From Candidatus Woesearchaeota archaeon (GTDB lineage: Archaea > Nanobdellota > Nanobdellia > Woesearchaeales > WJKV01), in assembly GCA_019323355.1 (NCBI GenBank), contig JAHWHI010000111.1, forward strand, positions 1 through 6,516: a stretch of 6,516 bases of DNA, written 5' to 3'. Shown piece by piece: positions 1 through 5,943 of the stretch (within the stretch, counting starts at the first letter, position 1; each line of letters opens with the position of its first letter). The notes beneath the pieces were generated by a model. The model saw only the letters and a program-made list of their open reading frames with translations. It was not told where the DNA came from and did no database searches. Both the position numbers and the translations under genes were made by a program.

Positions 1-1995
1 AAATATGATTTCTGGGACACTGATAACATCTATCTGCGGGATAACCGAATTGATGAATCACTTGATGAATTTTTTGAAAGAACACATAAAGGATATAATA
101 TCGAGACGCAAGAGTTCATGCCGAAATATGCTAATCTATATGAACCGAACTCTCTGGTTGACATCTACATTCTTTTCAATCAAGACCTGAGAGAGAGTGA
201 TCTTAGTGATTTCTTTATTCCAAGATCAACTCCTTATGGAATGGAGAGCAGGACACTTAATATTTTAGGAACAAGTGTAGTGAAGAAAGTCACTGTCAAG
301 ACAACCAGTGTAGGAAGACTGCCTTTTGTGAACCTTGGAAAGATTGACATTCGACAATTGTATTCCGACATAGATTTAATCGGCAAGGGAAGGACCCATG
401 ATTATTCAAGCGAGATTGATAACATCTTAAGATCTGATCCATTGAGCAGACTGAGAACTCCTGTCAGGTTTGATATATTTGTTGATGCGAACCGTGATCT
501 CCACTGGAGCTGGATCGGAGATTTGTATCAGTCTAATATTGTCAGTCGCGGATGGTTAAGGGAGGAGCCAGATGCTTTCCTTTACGGACCTGTGCCTGGA
601 TTTACAGTAAGATATAATCCTGCAAAACTGAGAAGTACGTGCTGTCTATGTGAAAAAGGGATTTACTCTGTTGTGAATGTATTTGATGTTTATGAATGTG
701 ATGAATATTGTGGTATGTTAGACCAAGAAAGTTTTGGATGGTATGACGGAAAATGTGCAGATGCTGGTCTTGATGTGACACGGCCAGAAGTGAAGGCAAA
801 GCCTATAATCGATCTTGAAGGGCTGCAATTTTATACTATTGAGCTGAAATCTGATCTATCTGTTCCATCTATGATGGCTGGCACAATGGGTTCCAAAATC
901 AAACCTGCGCCAACACATGAAGTAATCGCTTTCAGTGATGAGACCTCTCTGGTCATGGACCAGCCTTTGCGGTCAAAGGACGGTGAAATATTTAACATTA
1001 TTCCGGATATAATGGATTACAATCCGATCAACAACCAACTTCTTGTGATAACAAGATATGGAGAAGTCTTTGTTATTGAGATAAAACGAGGACCTAATAA
1101 TACTGTATATGGAAACCAGATATATTATCTTGAACGTATCTGGGATTCAAAGATTGCTCCTCAAGGTCAGAGATCTTTCAATTCCCTTCCTACTGAAGCT
1201 GTAATGCTTGACAACGGACGGATCATTCTCAAAGATTCGCAGAATGAAGATTACACTCTGATCTTCAAGGCAAGGACAAAGCCTATCGACGTGACAACTG
1301 ACGAAGCGCTTACTGGAATCAAGTTCACCACTAAAGAATTTGAAGCAGCTATAGATGCACGAGTCAAACGCCTAGTCATTGAAGAATCTGGCAATGTCAA
1401 AAGATTTACTGATGAAACCGGAATCATGTTTGATTTTGTTCCTAAGCAGATTGATTATAATCCTCAGAATAATATCCTTGGAGTGCTGACAACTCTTGAT
1501 TATATCTATATAATCCAGGTTCAGAAGAATGAATTTGGAGAGACTGTCGGAGAAGTACTTCAGGAAATAAGAAATGTCCGAGAGCGAGGGCTGCAGTTTG
1601 AAGAAGATATGACTTTCCAGGGAAGTCCTACAGCAATCGATATACAGAATTCCGGGGATGTGCTTGTCTATGATGAACAAGGAATCGGTTTCCAGATGTA
1701 TCTTGAGAGAGATATCTTCACTGACTTTGACATGCCTTATGATGCAGTACTGCTGAGAGGCATGCACTTTGGAGAGCGGCCTGAAGTTGTCGGAGCAGAA
1801 GATCTTATCGCAGAAATCGAGGAACTTCCTCCAGCTGAACCAGAAGCAGGAATCCTGGAAGAAGTTGAGATGGCTGAGCTAGGAAAGCCTAATGCACTGC
1901 GAGACGCATTTTTCCTCTCATTGATAATACTGGTTGTCGCAATACTTATAATTGCTTTATTGATCTTTGAGTTCAGAAAGAATCAAAGACCTTAG
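1..1995 (+). CDS. Unrecognised surface-type protein with Cys cluster, tandem repeats and C-terminal membrane anchor (5' partial)
   Basis: I do not recognise this family. The frame is open from base 1 to the TAG at 1993-1995, giving 664 visible residues, so the start lies off the window; the ATG at 118 is probably internal because coding-like sequence (YDFWDTDNIYLRD) precedes it. Visible parts, numbered from base 1: a mixed alpha/beta region of about 210 residues; six cysteines at 214, 215, 217, 233, 237 and 252, the only ones seen; a tandem duplication (about 308-442 and 458-587) that shares a DYNPxNN motif and looks rich in beta strands; an acidic Pro/Glu stretch (about 600-625); one hydrophobic helix (about 637-657); and a short basic tail (FRKNQRP). 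The helix plus basic tail suggests a membrane anchor with the bulk of the protein outside the cell. Any signal peptide would be off the window. It is the first visible gene of a run continuing 9 bases later. A role as surface receptor, adhesin or envelope protein is only a guess. Confidence 0.85.
   Translation, partial: KYDFWDTDNIYLRDNRIDESLDEFFERTHKGYNIETQEFMPKYANLYEPNSLVDIYILFNQDLRESDLSDFFIPRSTPYGMESRTLNILGTSVVKKVTVKTTSVGRLPFVNLGKIDIRQLYSDIDLIGKGRTHDYSSEIDNILRSDPLSRLRTPVRFDIFVDANRDLHWSWIGDLYQSNIVSRGWLREEPDAFLYGPVPGFTVRYNPAKLRSTCCLCEKGIYSVVNVFDVYECDEYCGMLDQESFGWYDGKCADAGLDVTRPEVKAKPIIDLEGLQFYTIELKSDLSVPSMMAGTMGSKIKPAPTHEVIAFSDETSLVMDQPLRSKDGEIFNIIPDIMDYNPINNQLLVITRYGEVFVIEIKRGPNNTVYGNQIYYLERIWDSKIAPQGQRSFNSLPTEAVMLDNGRIILKDSQNEDYTLIFKARTKPIDVTTDEALTGIKFTTKEFEAAIDARVKRLVIEESGNVKRFTDETGIMFDFVPKQIDYNPQNNILGVLTTLDYIYIIQVQKNEFGETVGEVLQEIRNVRERGLQFEEDMTFQGSPTAIDIQNSGDVLVYDEQGIGFQMYLERDIFTDFDMPYDAVLLRGMHFGERPEVVGAEDLIAEIEELPPAEPEAGILEEVEMAELGKPNALRDAFFLSLIILVVAILIIALLIFEFRKNQRP
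922..1326 (+). repeat. Protein-level tandem repeat, copy 1 (about 135 aa)
   Basis: First copy of a diverged duplication inside the unknown surface-type protein. Landmark motifs are DYNPINNQLLV (from base 1015), followed by a strand-like VFVIEIKRG segment and, near the end, LPTEAV...NGRIIL. Spacing of the DYNP motif to copy 2 is 438 bases (146 codons). The pattern of alternating hydrophobic residues suggests beta-sheet, possibly propeller-like blades, but the fold is inferred. Confidence 0.65.
1372..1761 (+). repeat. Protein-level tandem repeat, copy 2 (about 130 aa)
   Basis: Second copy of the duplication. It matches copy 1 at DYNPQNNILGV (from base 1453), the following strand IYIIQVQKN, and SPTAIDIQNSGDVLV near the end. 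Boundaries are approximate because similarity is only evident at the protein level, which implies an old duplication. Confidence 0.65.
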
Positions 1996-2000
1996 GGGGA
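1994..2000 (+). promoter_or_regulatory. Ribosome binding site of the AI-2E family gene
   Basis: AGGGGGA lies four bases before the ATG at 2005 and overlaps the TAG stop of the upstream gene. It can pair with the archaeal 16S anti-Shine-Dalgarno CCUCC using one G-U pair. It favours the ATG at 2005 over the in-frame ATG at 2020 and suggests linked translation with the upstream gene. Confidence 0.55.
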
Positions 2001-2004
2001 CCAA

Positions 2005-3114
2005 ATGGATGCTAAACATATGAAATTTTACATTATATTAATATTAGGTCTTTTTATTTTGTACCTTGCATATAAACTTATACTTCCATTTCTTGTTCCT
2101 GTTTTTGCAGCGATTGTAGTTGCGATTCTTATCTATCCTCTTTATCAGCGGATGAACAAGAGGTTCAAACACAAGACTATTAATGCGATAATACTTATTG
2201 TGATCCTATTTCTTGTGGTAGGCATCCCAATGTTTTTTGTGCTTAACGCCTTGGTGAAAGATGTATTTGTGACATATATTACTGCCAAGCAGAACCTTCT
2301 CTCTGGAGATATATTTCCCACAGCATGCGAGAAAAGCTTTTTCTGTGATGTCTCACAGGAGATAAACAGCTATCTGAGAAAGCCTGAGACAAGGTATTAT
2401 ATCCAGGAAGCTGGAAACAAGATACAGACTTATCTTGTGACGCACGGCAGCAATCTGATATTTTCAATACCTTCAAGAATAATTGACATCTTTATCTTCA
2501 TTGTATTATTGTTTTATTTTATGAAAGATGGTGCCAAGTTTATCGAATACACAAAGAAACTTCTTCCAATGGATAGAAGACATCAGGAACATCTTGTGAA
2601 GAAATCCAGAGATACGATCTACGGAGTTCTTTATGGTCAGTTCCTGACAGCGTTCATCCAAGGCGCGATCGGCGCAATAATATTTTACATCCTTGGAATC
2701 TCAGCGCCTATCTTCTGGGGTGTTGTGATGATGTTTGTGAGCATAATCCCTGTCGGGACATGGATAGTATGGCTGCCAGCATCATTCTCGCTGATATTTG
2801 AAGGTATCACAGCCAGCAATAATGTCATGATCTGGAAAGGAGGTATACTGCTTATCCTGGGAGTCTTCATAATCAGCACTGTCGACAATTTCATCAAGCC
2901 TTTCCTTATCGGAAGCAAAGTCAAAATTCATACTGCACTTATTATCATCGGTATTTTCGGGGGATTAAAATTGTTTGGTATAATTGGAATTTTTATTGGT
3001 CCTATGATTCTTACACTATTGCTTGCATTCTTTGATATCTATAGAGAGAGCAGAATTGATGATAAGCCTGAGAAAAAAATCAGGAAGAAACCTAAGAAGA
3101 AATCTAGAAAATGA
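2005..3114 (+). CDS. AI-2E/PerM/YdiK family membrane transporter
   Basis: A 369-residue polytopic membrane protein of the AI-2E family exporter/permease group (YdiK, PerM, YhhT/TqsA relatives). The usual length is about 340-380, so it is full length. Hydrophobic segments lie near residues 8-26, 28-47, 58-82, 151-173, 209-231, 234-266, 279-292 and 308-346. The family hallmark is the C-terminal NFIKPFLIGSKVKIHTALI followed by a Gly-rich FGGLKLFGIIGIFIGP (residues 295-333). Between the third and fourth segments is a soluble region, where cysteines 108 and 114 could form a disulfide if it faces outside. The last 20 or so residues are a Lys/Arg-rich tail (KKIRKKPKKKSRK), probably cytoplasmic. The ATG at 2005 is supported by a ribosome binding site. 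The gene sits 9 bases after the unknown surface-type protein and overlaps the AMP phosphorylase gene by 4 bases. Substrates differ between family members (autoinducer-2 export, sodium/proton antiport), so none can be assigned here. Confidence 0.9.
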   Translation: MDAKHMKFYIILILGLFILYLAYKLILPFLVPVFAAIVVAILIYPLYQRMNKRFKHKTINAIILIVILFLVVGIPMFFVLNALVKDVFVTYITAKQNLLSGDIFPTACEKSFFCDVSQEINSYLRKPETRYYIQEAGNKIQTYLVTHGSNLIFSIPSRIIDIFIFIVLLFYFMKDGAKFIEYTKKLLPMDRRHQEHLVKKSRDTIYGVLYGQFLTAFIQGAIGAIIFYILGISAPIFWGVVMMFVSIIPVGTWIVWLPASFSLIFEGITASNNVMIWKGGILLILGVFIISTVDNFIKPFLIGSKVKIHTALIIIGIFGGLKLFGIIGIFIGPMILTLLLAFFDIYRESRIDDKPEKKIRKKPKKKSRK

Positions 3115-4667
3115 GATTCAAAACAAAGCACTTCAATATAAGTGCAGGCAATTTTTCAGTGGCTCTTCTGCATCTGAACGATGCAATCACATTAGATGTA
3201 TATCCTTCTGACAGGCTTGTGATCAAAAAAGGTTCTCGAAAGATAATATGTATTGTTGATGTCACCAGAGATGAAAAAATAGTAAAGCCCGGTGTCCTGG
3301 GCCTTTTCAAGGAGGCATATGAAAAGTTTGGATCAAAAGACGGGATAACTGTGGATGCCACTGTCACGCGCAGGCCAGAGTCGCTTAAATTTATCAGGCA
3401 GAAGCTAGGCGGAAAGCCCCTGACAAAAAATCAGATCGATAGTATTGTCTCGGATATTGCAGAGTGGAAACTAAGCGCGACAGAAGTTACATACTTTGTC
3501 TCTGCATGCTATGTGCACGGGCTTTCTATCAATGAAACTTACAACCTGACAAAAGCAATGGTCAACAGCGGGCAGATACTGAGACCAAAAGCAAAGCGCG
3601 TGTTTGACAAGCATTGTATTGGAGGTCTTCCAGGAAACCGGACAACGCCTCTTGTTGTTTCTATTGCTGCTGCAGCCGGGCTTACTGTTCCTAAGACTAG
3701 CTCGCGTTCAATAACTTCTCCTGCAGGAACAGCTGATACTATGGAAGTTATTGCAAATGTTAAGATTCCCCTTAAAAGGATGAAGCAGATAGTTGATAGT
3801 GTCGGCGGATGTATGGTCTGGGGCGGAGCGCTTAATTTATCTCCTGCAGATGATGCGATCATCCAGGTCGAGCATCCATTATCTATTGATGCAGAAGGGC
3901 AATTATTAGCTAGCATTCTTGCTAAAAAACTATCTGTCTCTTCTACTGATATCTTGATTGATATCCCTGCTGCGAATGATGCAAAAGTCGACAGGAAAAA
4001 AGCACAGCATTTGCGCAAGAAGTTTCTGCAGTTAGCTAAAAAATTTCATATCAATATGCGTGTACTGATAACAGACGGAAGGCAGCCGATTGGAAAAGGA
4101 ATCGGGCCTGGATTAGAGGCACGTGATGTTCTCTGGATTTTGAAAGGTGATCCAAAAGGTCCGGCGGATCTCAAGAAAAAAGCTCTTATGCTTGCAGGCG
4201 AGATGCTGGAGATGGGAAAGAAAGCAAAGAAAGGCGAAGGGTTCCAGATCGCCAAAGAAATCCTAGAATCAGGAGCAGCCTATGAAAAATTTGTTGAGAT
4301 TGTCAAAGCTCAAGGAGAAAAACAACTGGATCCTGAAAAGATAAAGCCGGGGAAATATTTTTTTGATTACAAATCTTCAAAAGCAGGAGATGTGATTGAT
4401 ATTGACAACAGCCTGATCACAGCTGTTGCAAAAGCCACAGGCGCTCCTGTTGACAAAGGAGCTGGAGTGTATCTTAATTATCATATAGCTGATGATATAA
4501 ATATAGGAGATATATTGTTTACAATATATTCCGACAACAAGGAAAAATTAGAATATGCAAAATCTCTTCTTTACAGGAATCCGGTTTTTATTCGGCGGAA
4601 AAAAGAAAAAGCCAAAAAGCCTGAACCCTATAAAAGAAGAGAAATATTAACCAAACAGAGCGCTTAA
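3111..4667 (+). CDS. deoA: AMP phosphorylase (archaeal thymidine phosphorylase-like)
   Basis: Catalyses AMP (also CMP/UMP) + phosphate to ribose-1,5-bisphosphate + free base, the first step of the archaeal nucleotide-degradation route that continues through ribose-1,5-bisphosphate isomerase and type III RuBisCO. At 518 residues it is slightly longer than the usual ~503. An N-terminal beta-rich domain (1-85) characteristic of the AMP enzymes is followed by the helical and alpha/beta nucleoside-phosphorylase domains. Visible motifs are DKHCIGGLPGNRTT (166-179) and the signature TSSRSITSPAGTADTMEV (196-213). From memory of the family, the AMP-contact and catalytic positions are all retained: Gly172, 198-203, Thr207, Asp260 (proton donor), Ser268 and Lys292. 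The C-terminal domain includes GAPVDKGAGV (444-453). A Lys/Arg-rich insertion near the end (RRKKEKAKKPEPYKRR) accounts for the extra length. Its ATG overlaps the upstream stop (ATGA) and has no clear ribosome binding site, so translational coupling is likely. Neither RuBisCO nor the isomerase gene is in this window. Confidence 0.95.
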   Translation: MRFKTKHFNISAGNFSVALLHLNDAITLDVYPSDRLVIKKGSRKIICIVDVTRDEKIVKPGVLGLFKEAYEKFGSKDGITVDATVTRRPESLKFIRQKLGGKPLTKNQIDSIVSDIAEWKLSATEVTYFVSACYVHGLSINETYNLTKAMVNSGQILRPKAKRVFDKHCIGGLPGNRTTPLVVSIAAAAGLTVPKTSSRSITSPAGTADTMEVIANVKIPLKRMKQIVDSVGGCMVWGGALNLSPADDAIIQVEHPLSIDAEGQLLASILAKKLSVSSTDILIDIPAANDAKVDRKKAQHLRKKFLQLAKKFHINMRVLITDGRQPIGKGIGPGLEARDVLWILKGDPKGPADLKKKALMLAGEMLEMGKKAKKGEGFQIAKEILESGAAYEKFVEIVKAQGEKQLDPEKIKPGKYFFDYKSSKAGDVIDIDNSLITAVAKATGAPVDKGAGVYLNYHIADDINIGDILFTIYSDNKEKLEYAKSLLYRNPVFIRRKKEKAKKPEPYKRREILTKQSA

Positions 4668-4676
4668 GAATTCTTC

Positions 4677-4691
4677 AGAAAGATATTTAAA
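4677..4691 (+). promoter_or_regulatory. Archaeal BRE/TATA promoter for the FabD-like gene
   Basis: A purine-rich BRE-like AGAAAG (4677-4682) adjoins a TATA-like ATATTTAAA (4683-4691). About 26 bases downstream of the box centre falls at roughly 4712-4715, just before the ATG at 4718. No Shine-Dalgarno sequence precedes that ATG, so the transcript is probably leaderless or has a leader of a few bases. This would separate transcription of the FabD-like gene from the upstream run. Confidence 0.6.
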
Positions 4692-4717
4692 GGGCAAAGC
4701 TGTTTTATAACCTCGGC

Positions 4718-5761
4718 ATGGAAATACCGAGCAGAGAGCCGAAAAAGCGAAAGATCATAATGATTCCTGGACAGGGATTTCAGTATAAGAATATGGGCCG
4801 ACGTATGGTCCAGAAGTTTCCTATTGCAGAAGAGCATTATGAAATCGCAAAGGAAAAGACTGGACTTTCTATGGATCAGTTATTGATGCATCCAAATGCA
4901 AAAATGACATTATTGTCCATTCTTGCAGGGTGTGTTACTTTTTCTTGTGCACAAATGGAAGTGCGGAAAGAGCTTGAAGAAGAAAAAGGATTAGAGCCTA
5001 GAATAACCCAAGAAGAAAATGAAGAATTATACTGGGCTGGTTTTTCTGCAGGAATGTATGGTGGAGTTTTAGGTTCTGGTACTCTTGATTTTGAGAAGTT
5101 AATGGAACTAATCGCTCGAAGAGCAGAGTGCATGAGTCAGATTGTTTACGATAAACCCTGCATGCTGAAAATTGTAGGTCGGTTTGCAGAGCTAGAACAA
5201 ATCCTTCTAAAGTATGGCGTTGAAAAAGCATTAGAGCATGCGCATGATATTGTGATGGCTGGAGGAGAACCATCTGATGTTGAGATTGCACATAAAATTA
5301 TTGTGGATATGGGTGTGAATGCAAAACCTGTAAAAGGTGTTGTTGCTCCATTCCATACTCGGGCCTATAAATGGATTGCTCAACGTGTATTTGCTCCTGT
5401 ACTGAAACGTGTTCCATTCCGTGTTCCTCGAGAAGGAAGAATCATTTCAAATGTCACAGCAGATGCGCTGACTGGAGATCCAAAAGAACTTAGAAAAGAT
5501 CTTGCTGACCATCTCTGGCATCCTGTGAGGTGGGCGCAGATTGTAGAACGATGGGCGTATAATCTGATAGAACATCCATATATTCCCGGTGCGAGAATAA
5601 AAAATCCAAATCCCGCTGAGACACTTGCAGTTGTCATGGGGCCTGGCGGAGGCTATTTTATCAAGCTGATGGAGCGTGCTGGTTATCGGGTCAATGTGCT
5701 TGATCTTTCTGATGAGAGAAAATTAGAGAATACCAAATCACAGTATGTTGGTGCTCTTTAG
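4718..5761 (+). CDS. FabD-like malonyl-CoA:ACP / acyl transferase family protein
   Basis: A 347-residue protein with the acyltransferase (FabD) fold. Family landmarks in order: PGQGFQYKNMG (17-27), the oxyanion-hole loop; WAGFSAGMYGG (106-116), the nucleophile elbow with Ser110; RRAECMS (134-140), where Arg135 aligns with the arginine that holds the malonyl carboxylate; VVAPFHT (208-214) with catalytic His213; LWHPVRW (266-272); and MGPGGGYFIKLMERAG (307-322). The catalytic Ser-His pair and the arginine are present, so activity is plausible. Odd points: the usual GHSxGE reads GFSAGM, and the TQPAL segment is replaced (AKMTL), so the family glutamine there is lost. Length exceeds the usual ~310, with a basic N-terminus (EPKKRK). 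The ATG at 4718 fits the short-leader promoter. Archaea generally lack ACP-dependent fatty-acid synthesis, and no ACP, ketosynthase or reductase is nearby, so the acceptor is unknown. Family membership is firm; the substrate is not. Confidence 0.85.
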   Translation: MEIPSREPKKRKIIMIPGQGFQYKNMGRRMVQKFPIAEEHYEIAKEKTGLSMDQLLMHPNAKMTLLSILAGCVTFSCAQMEVRKELEEEKGLEPRITQEENEELYWAGFSAGMYGGVLGSGTLDFEKLMELIARRAECMSQIVYDKPCMLKIVGRFAELEQILLKYGVEKALEHAHDIVMAGGEPSDVEIAHKIIVDMGVNAKPVKGVVAPFHTRAYKWIAQRVFAPVLKRVPFRVPREGRIISNVTADALTGDPKELRKDLADHLWHPVRWAQIVERWAYNLIEHPYIPGARIKNPNPAETLAVVMGPGGGYFIKLMERAGYRVNVLDLSDERKLENTKSQYVGAL

Positions 5762-5789
5762 AGTTAGAATTATTCTTTAGTGTGTATGA

Positions 5790-5796
5790 TTTTTTC
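5790..5796 (+). terminator. Possible U-tract terminator after the FabD-like gene
   Basis: A run of six T followed by C lies about 29 bases after the TAG of the FabD-like gene, before the convergent tRNA gene. Archaeal RNA polymerase commonly terminates at such U-tracts without a hairpin. I see no strong stem here, so this rests on the T run and its position. Confidence 0.4.
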
Positions 5797-5819
5797 TGAA
5801 GCCTGTTATTAGAATAGAA

Positions 5820-5903
5820 CGCCGCGGCCCGGATTTGAACCGGGACATCCCGAAGGAAACTGGCTCTCAAGGCCAGCGCAATACCAGGTTATGCGACCGC
5901 GGC
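5820..5903 (-). tRNA. tRNA-Ser(UGA)
   Basis: On the minus strand the acceptor stem pairs GCCGCGG with CCGCGGC. The anticodon stem CTGGC/GCCAG encloses loop CTTGAGA with anticodon TGA, which reads UCA and related serine codons. A long variable arm (TTCC, loop TTC, GGGA) marks a class II tRNA. The T arm is CCCGG-TTCAAAT-CCGGG and the D loop contains the GG pair. The discriminator is G (position 5820), as expected for archaeal tRNA-Ser. CCA is not encoded (TTC follows) and must be added after transcription. No intron is seen; the 84-base length is normal for tRNA-Ser. Confidence 0.97.
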
Positions 5904-5910
5904 ATGATAG

Positions 5911-5917
5911 AAAAAAC
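5911..5917 (-). terminator. Possible U-tract terminator after endoQ
   Basis: On the minus strand GTTTTTT lies about 27 bases after the endoQ stop and just upstream of the tRNA. A T6 run is a plausible archaeal terminator. It sits between the tRNA TATA box and the tRNA itself, so it could also simply be promoter-spacer sequence. Confidence 0.35.
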
Positions 5918-5927
5918 AGAAGAGTTC

Positions 5928-5935
5928 TTTATAAA
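5928..5935 (-). promoter_or_regulatory. TATA box of the tRNA-Ser gene
   Basis: TTTATAAA lies at -25 to -32 relative to the first tRNA base, with an A-rich BRE-like stretch (CCAAACA) just upstream. This spacing is that of an archaeal core promoter whose transcription start is at or within a couple of bases of tRNA position 1. The sequence is palindromic, but no plus-strand gene starts suitably downstream, so the minus direction is assigned. Confidence 0.65.
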
Positions 5936-5943
5936 TGTTTGGC

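Noticed and set aside
118..120. ATG as the start of the first gene
   Set aside because: The frame is open to base 1 with protein-like sequence before this ATG and no promoter or ribosome binding site next to it, so the gene is treated as running off the left edge.
1372..1767. Minus-strand open frame of 131 codons
   Set aside because: Antisense to the second repeat of the unknown surface-type protein, without a promoter or motif; a chance frame.
3539..4018. Minus-strand open frame of 159 codons
   Set aside because: It lies wholly antisense to the conserved core of AMP phosphorylase and shows no recognisable motif.
4703..4710. TTTTATAA as the TATA box of the FabD-like gene
   Set aside because: It is only 8 bases before the ATG, so transcription would start inside the gene; the box at 4683-4691 has correct spacing.
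5820..5903. tRNA-Ser as an integration (att) site
   Set aside because: No partial copy of the tRNA 3' end and no integrase gene are visible in the window.
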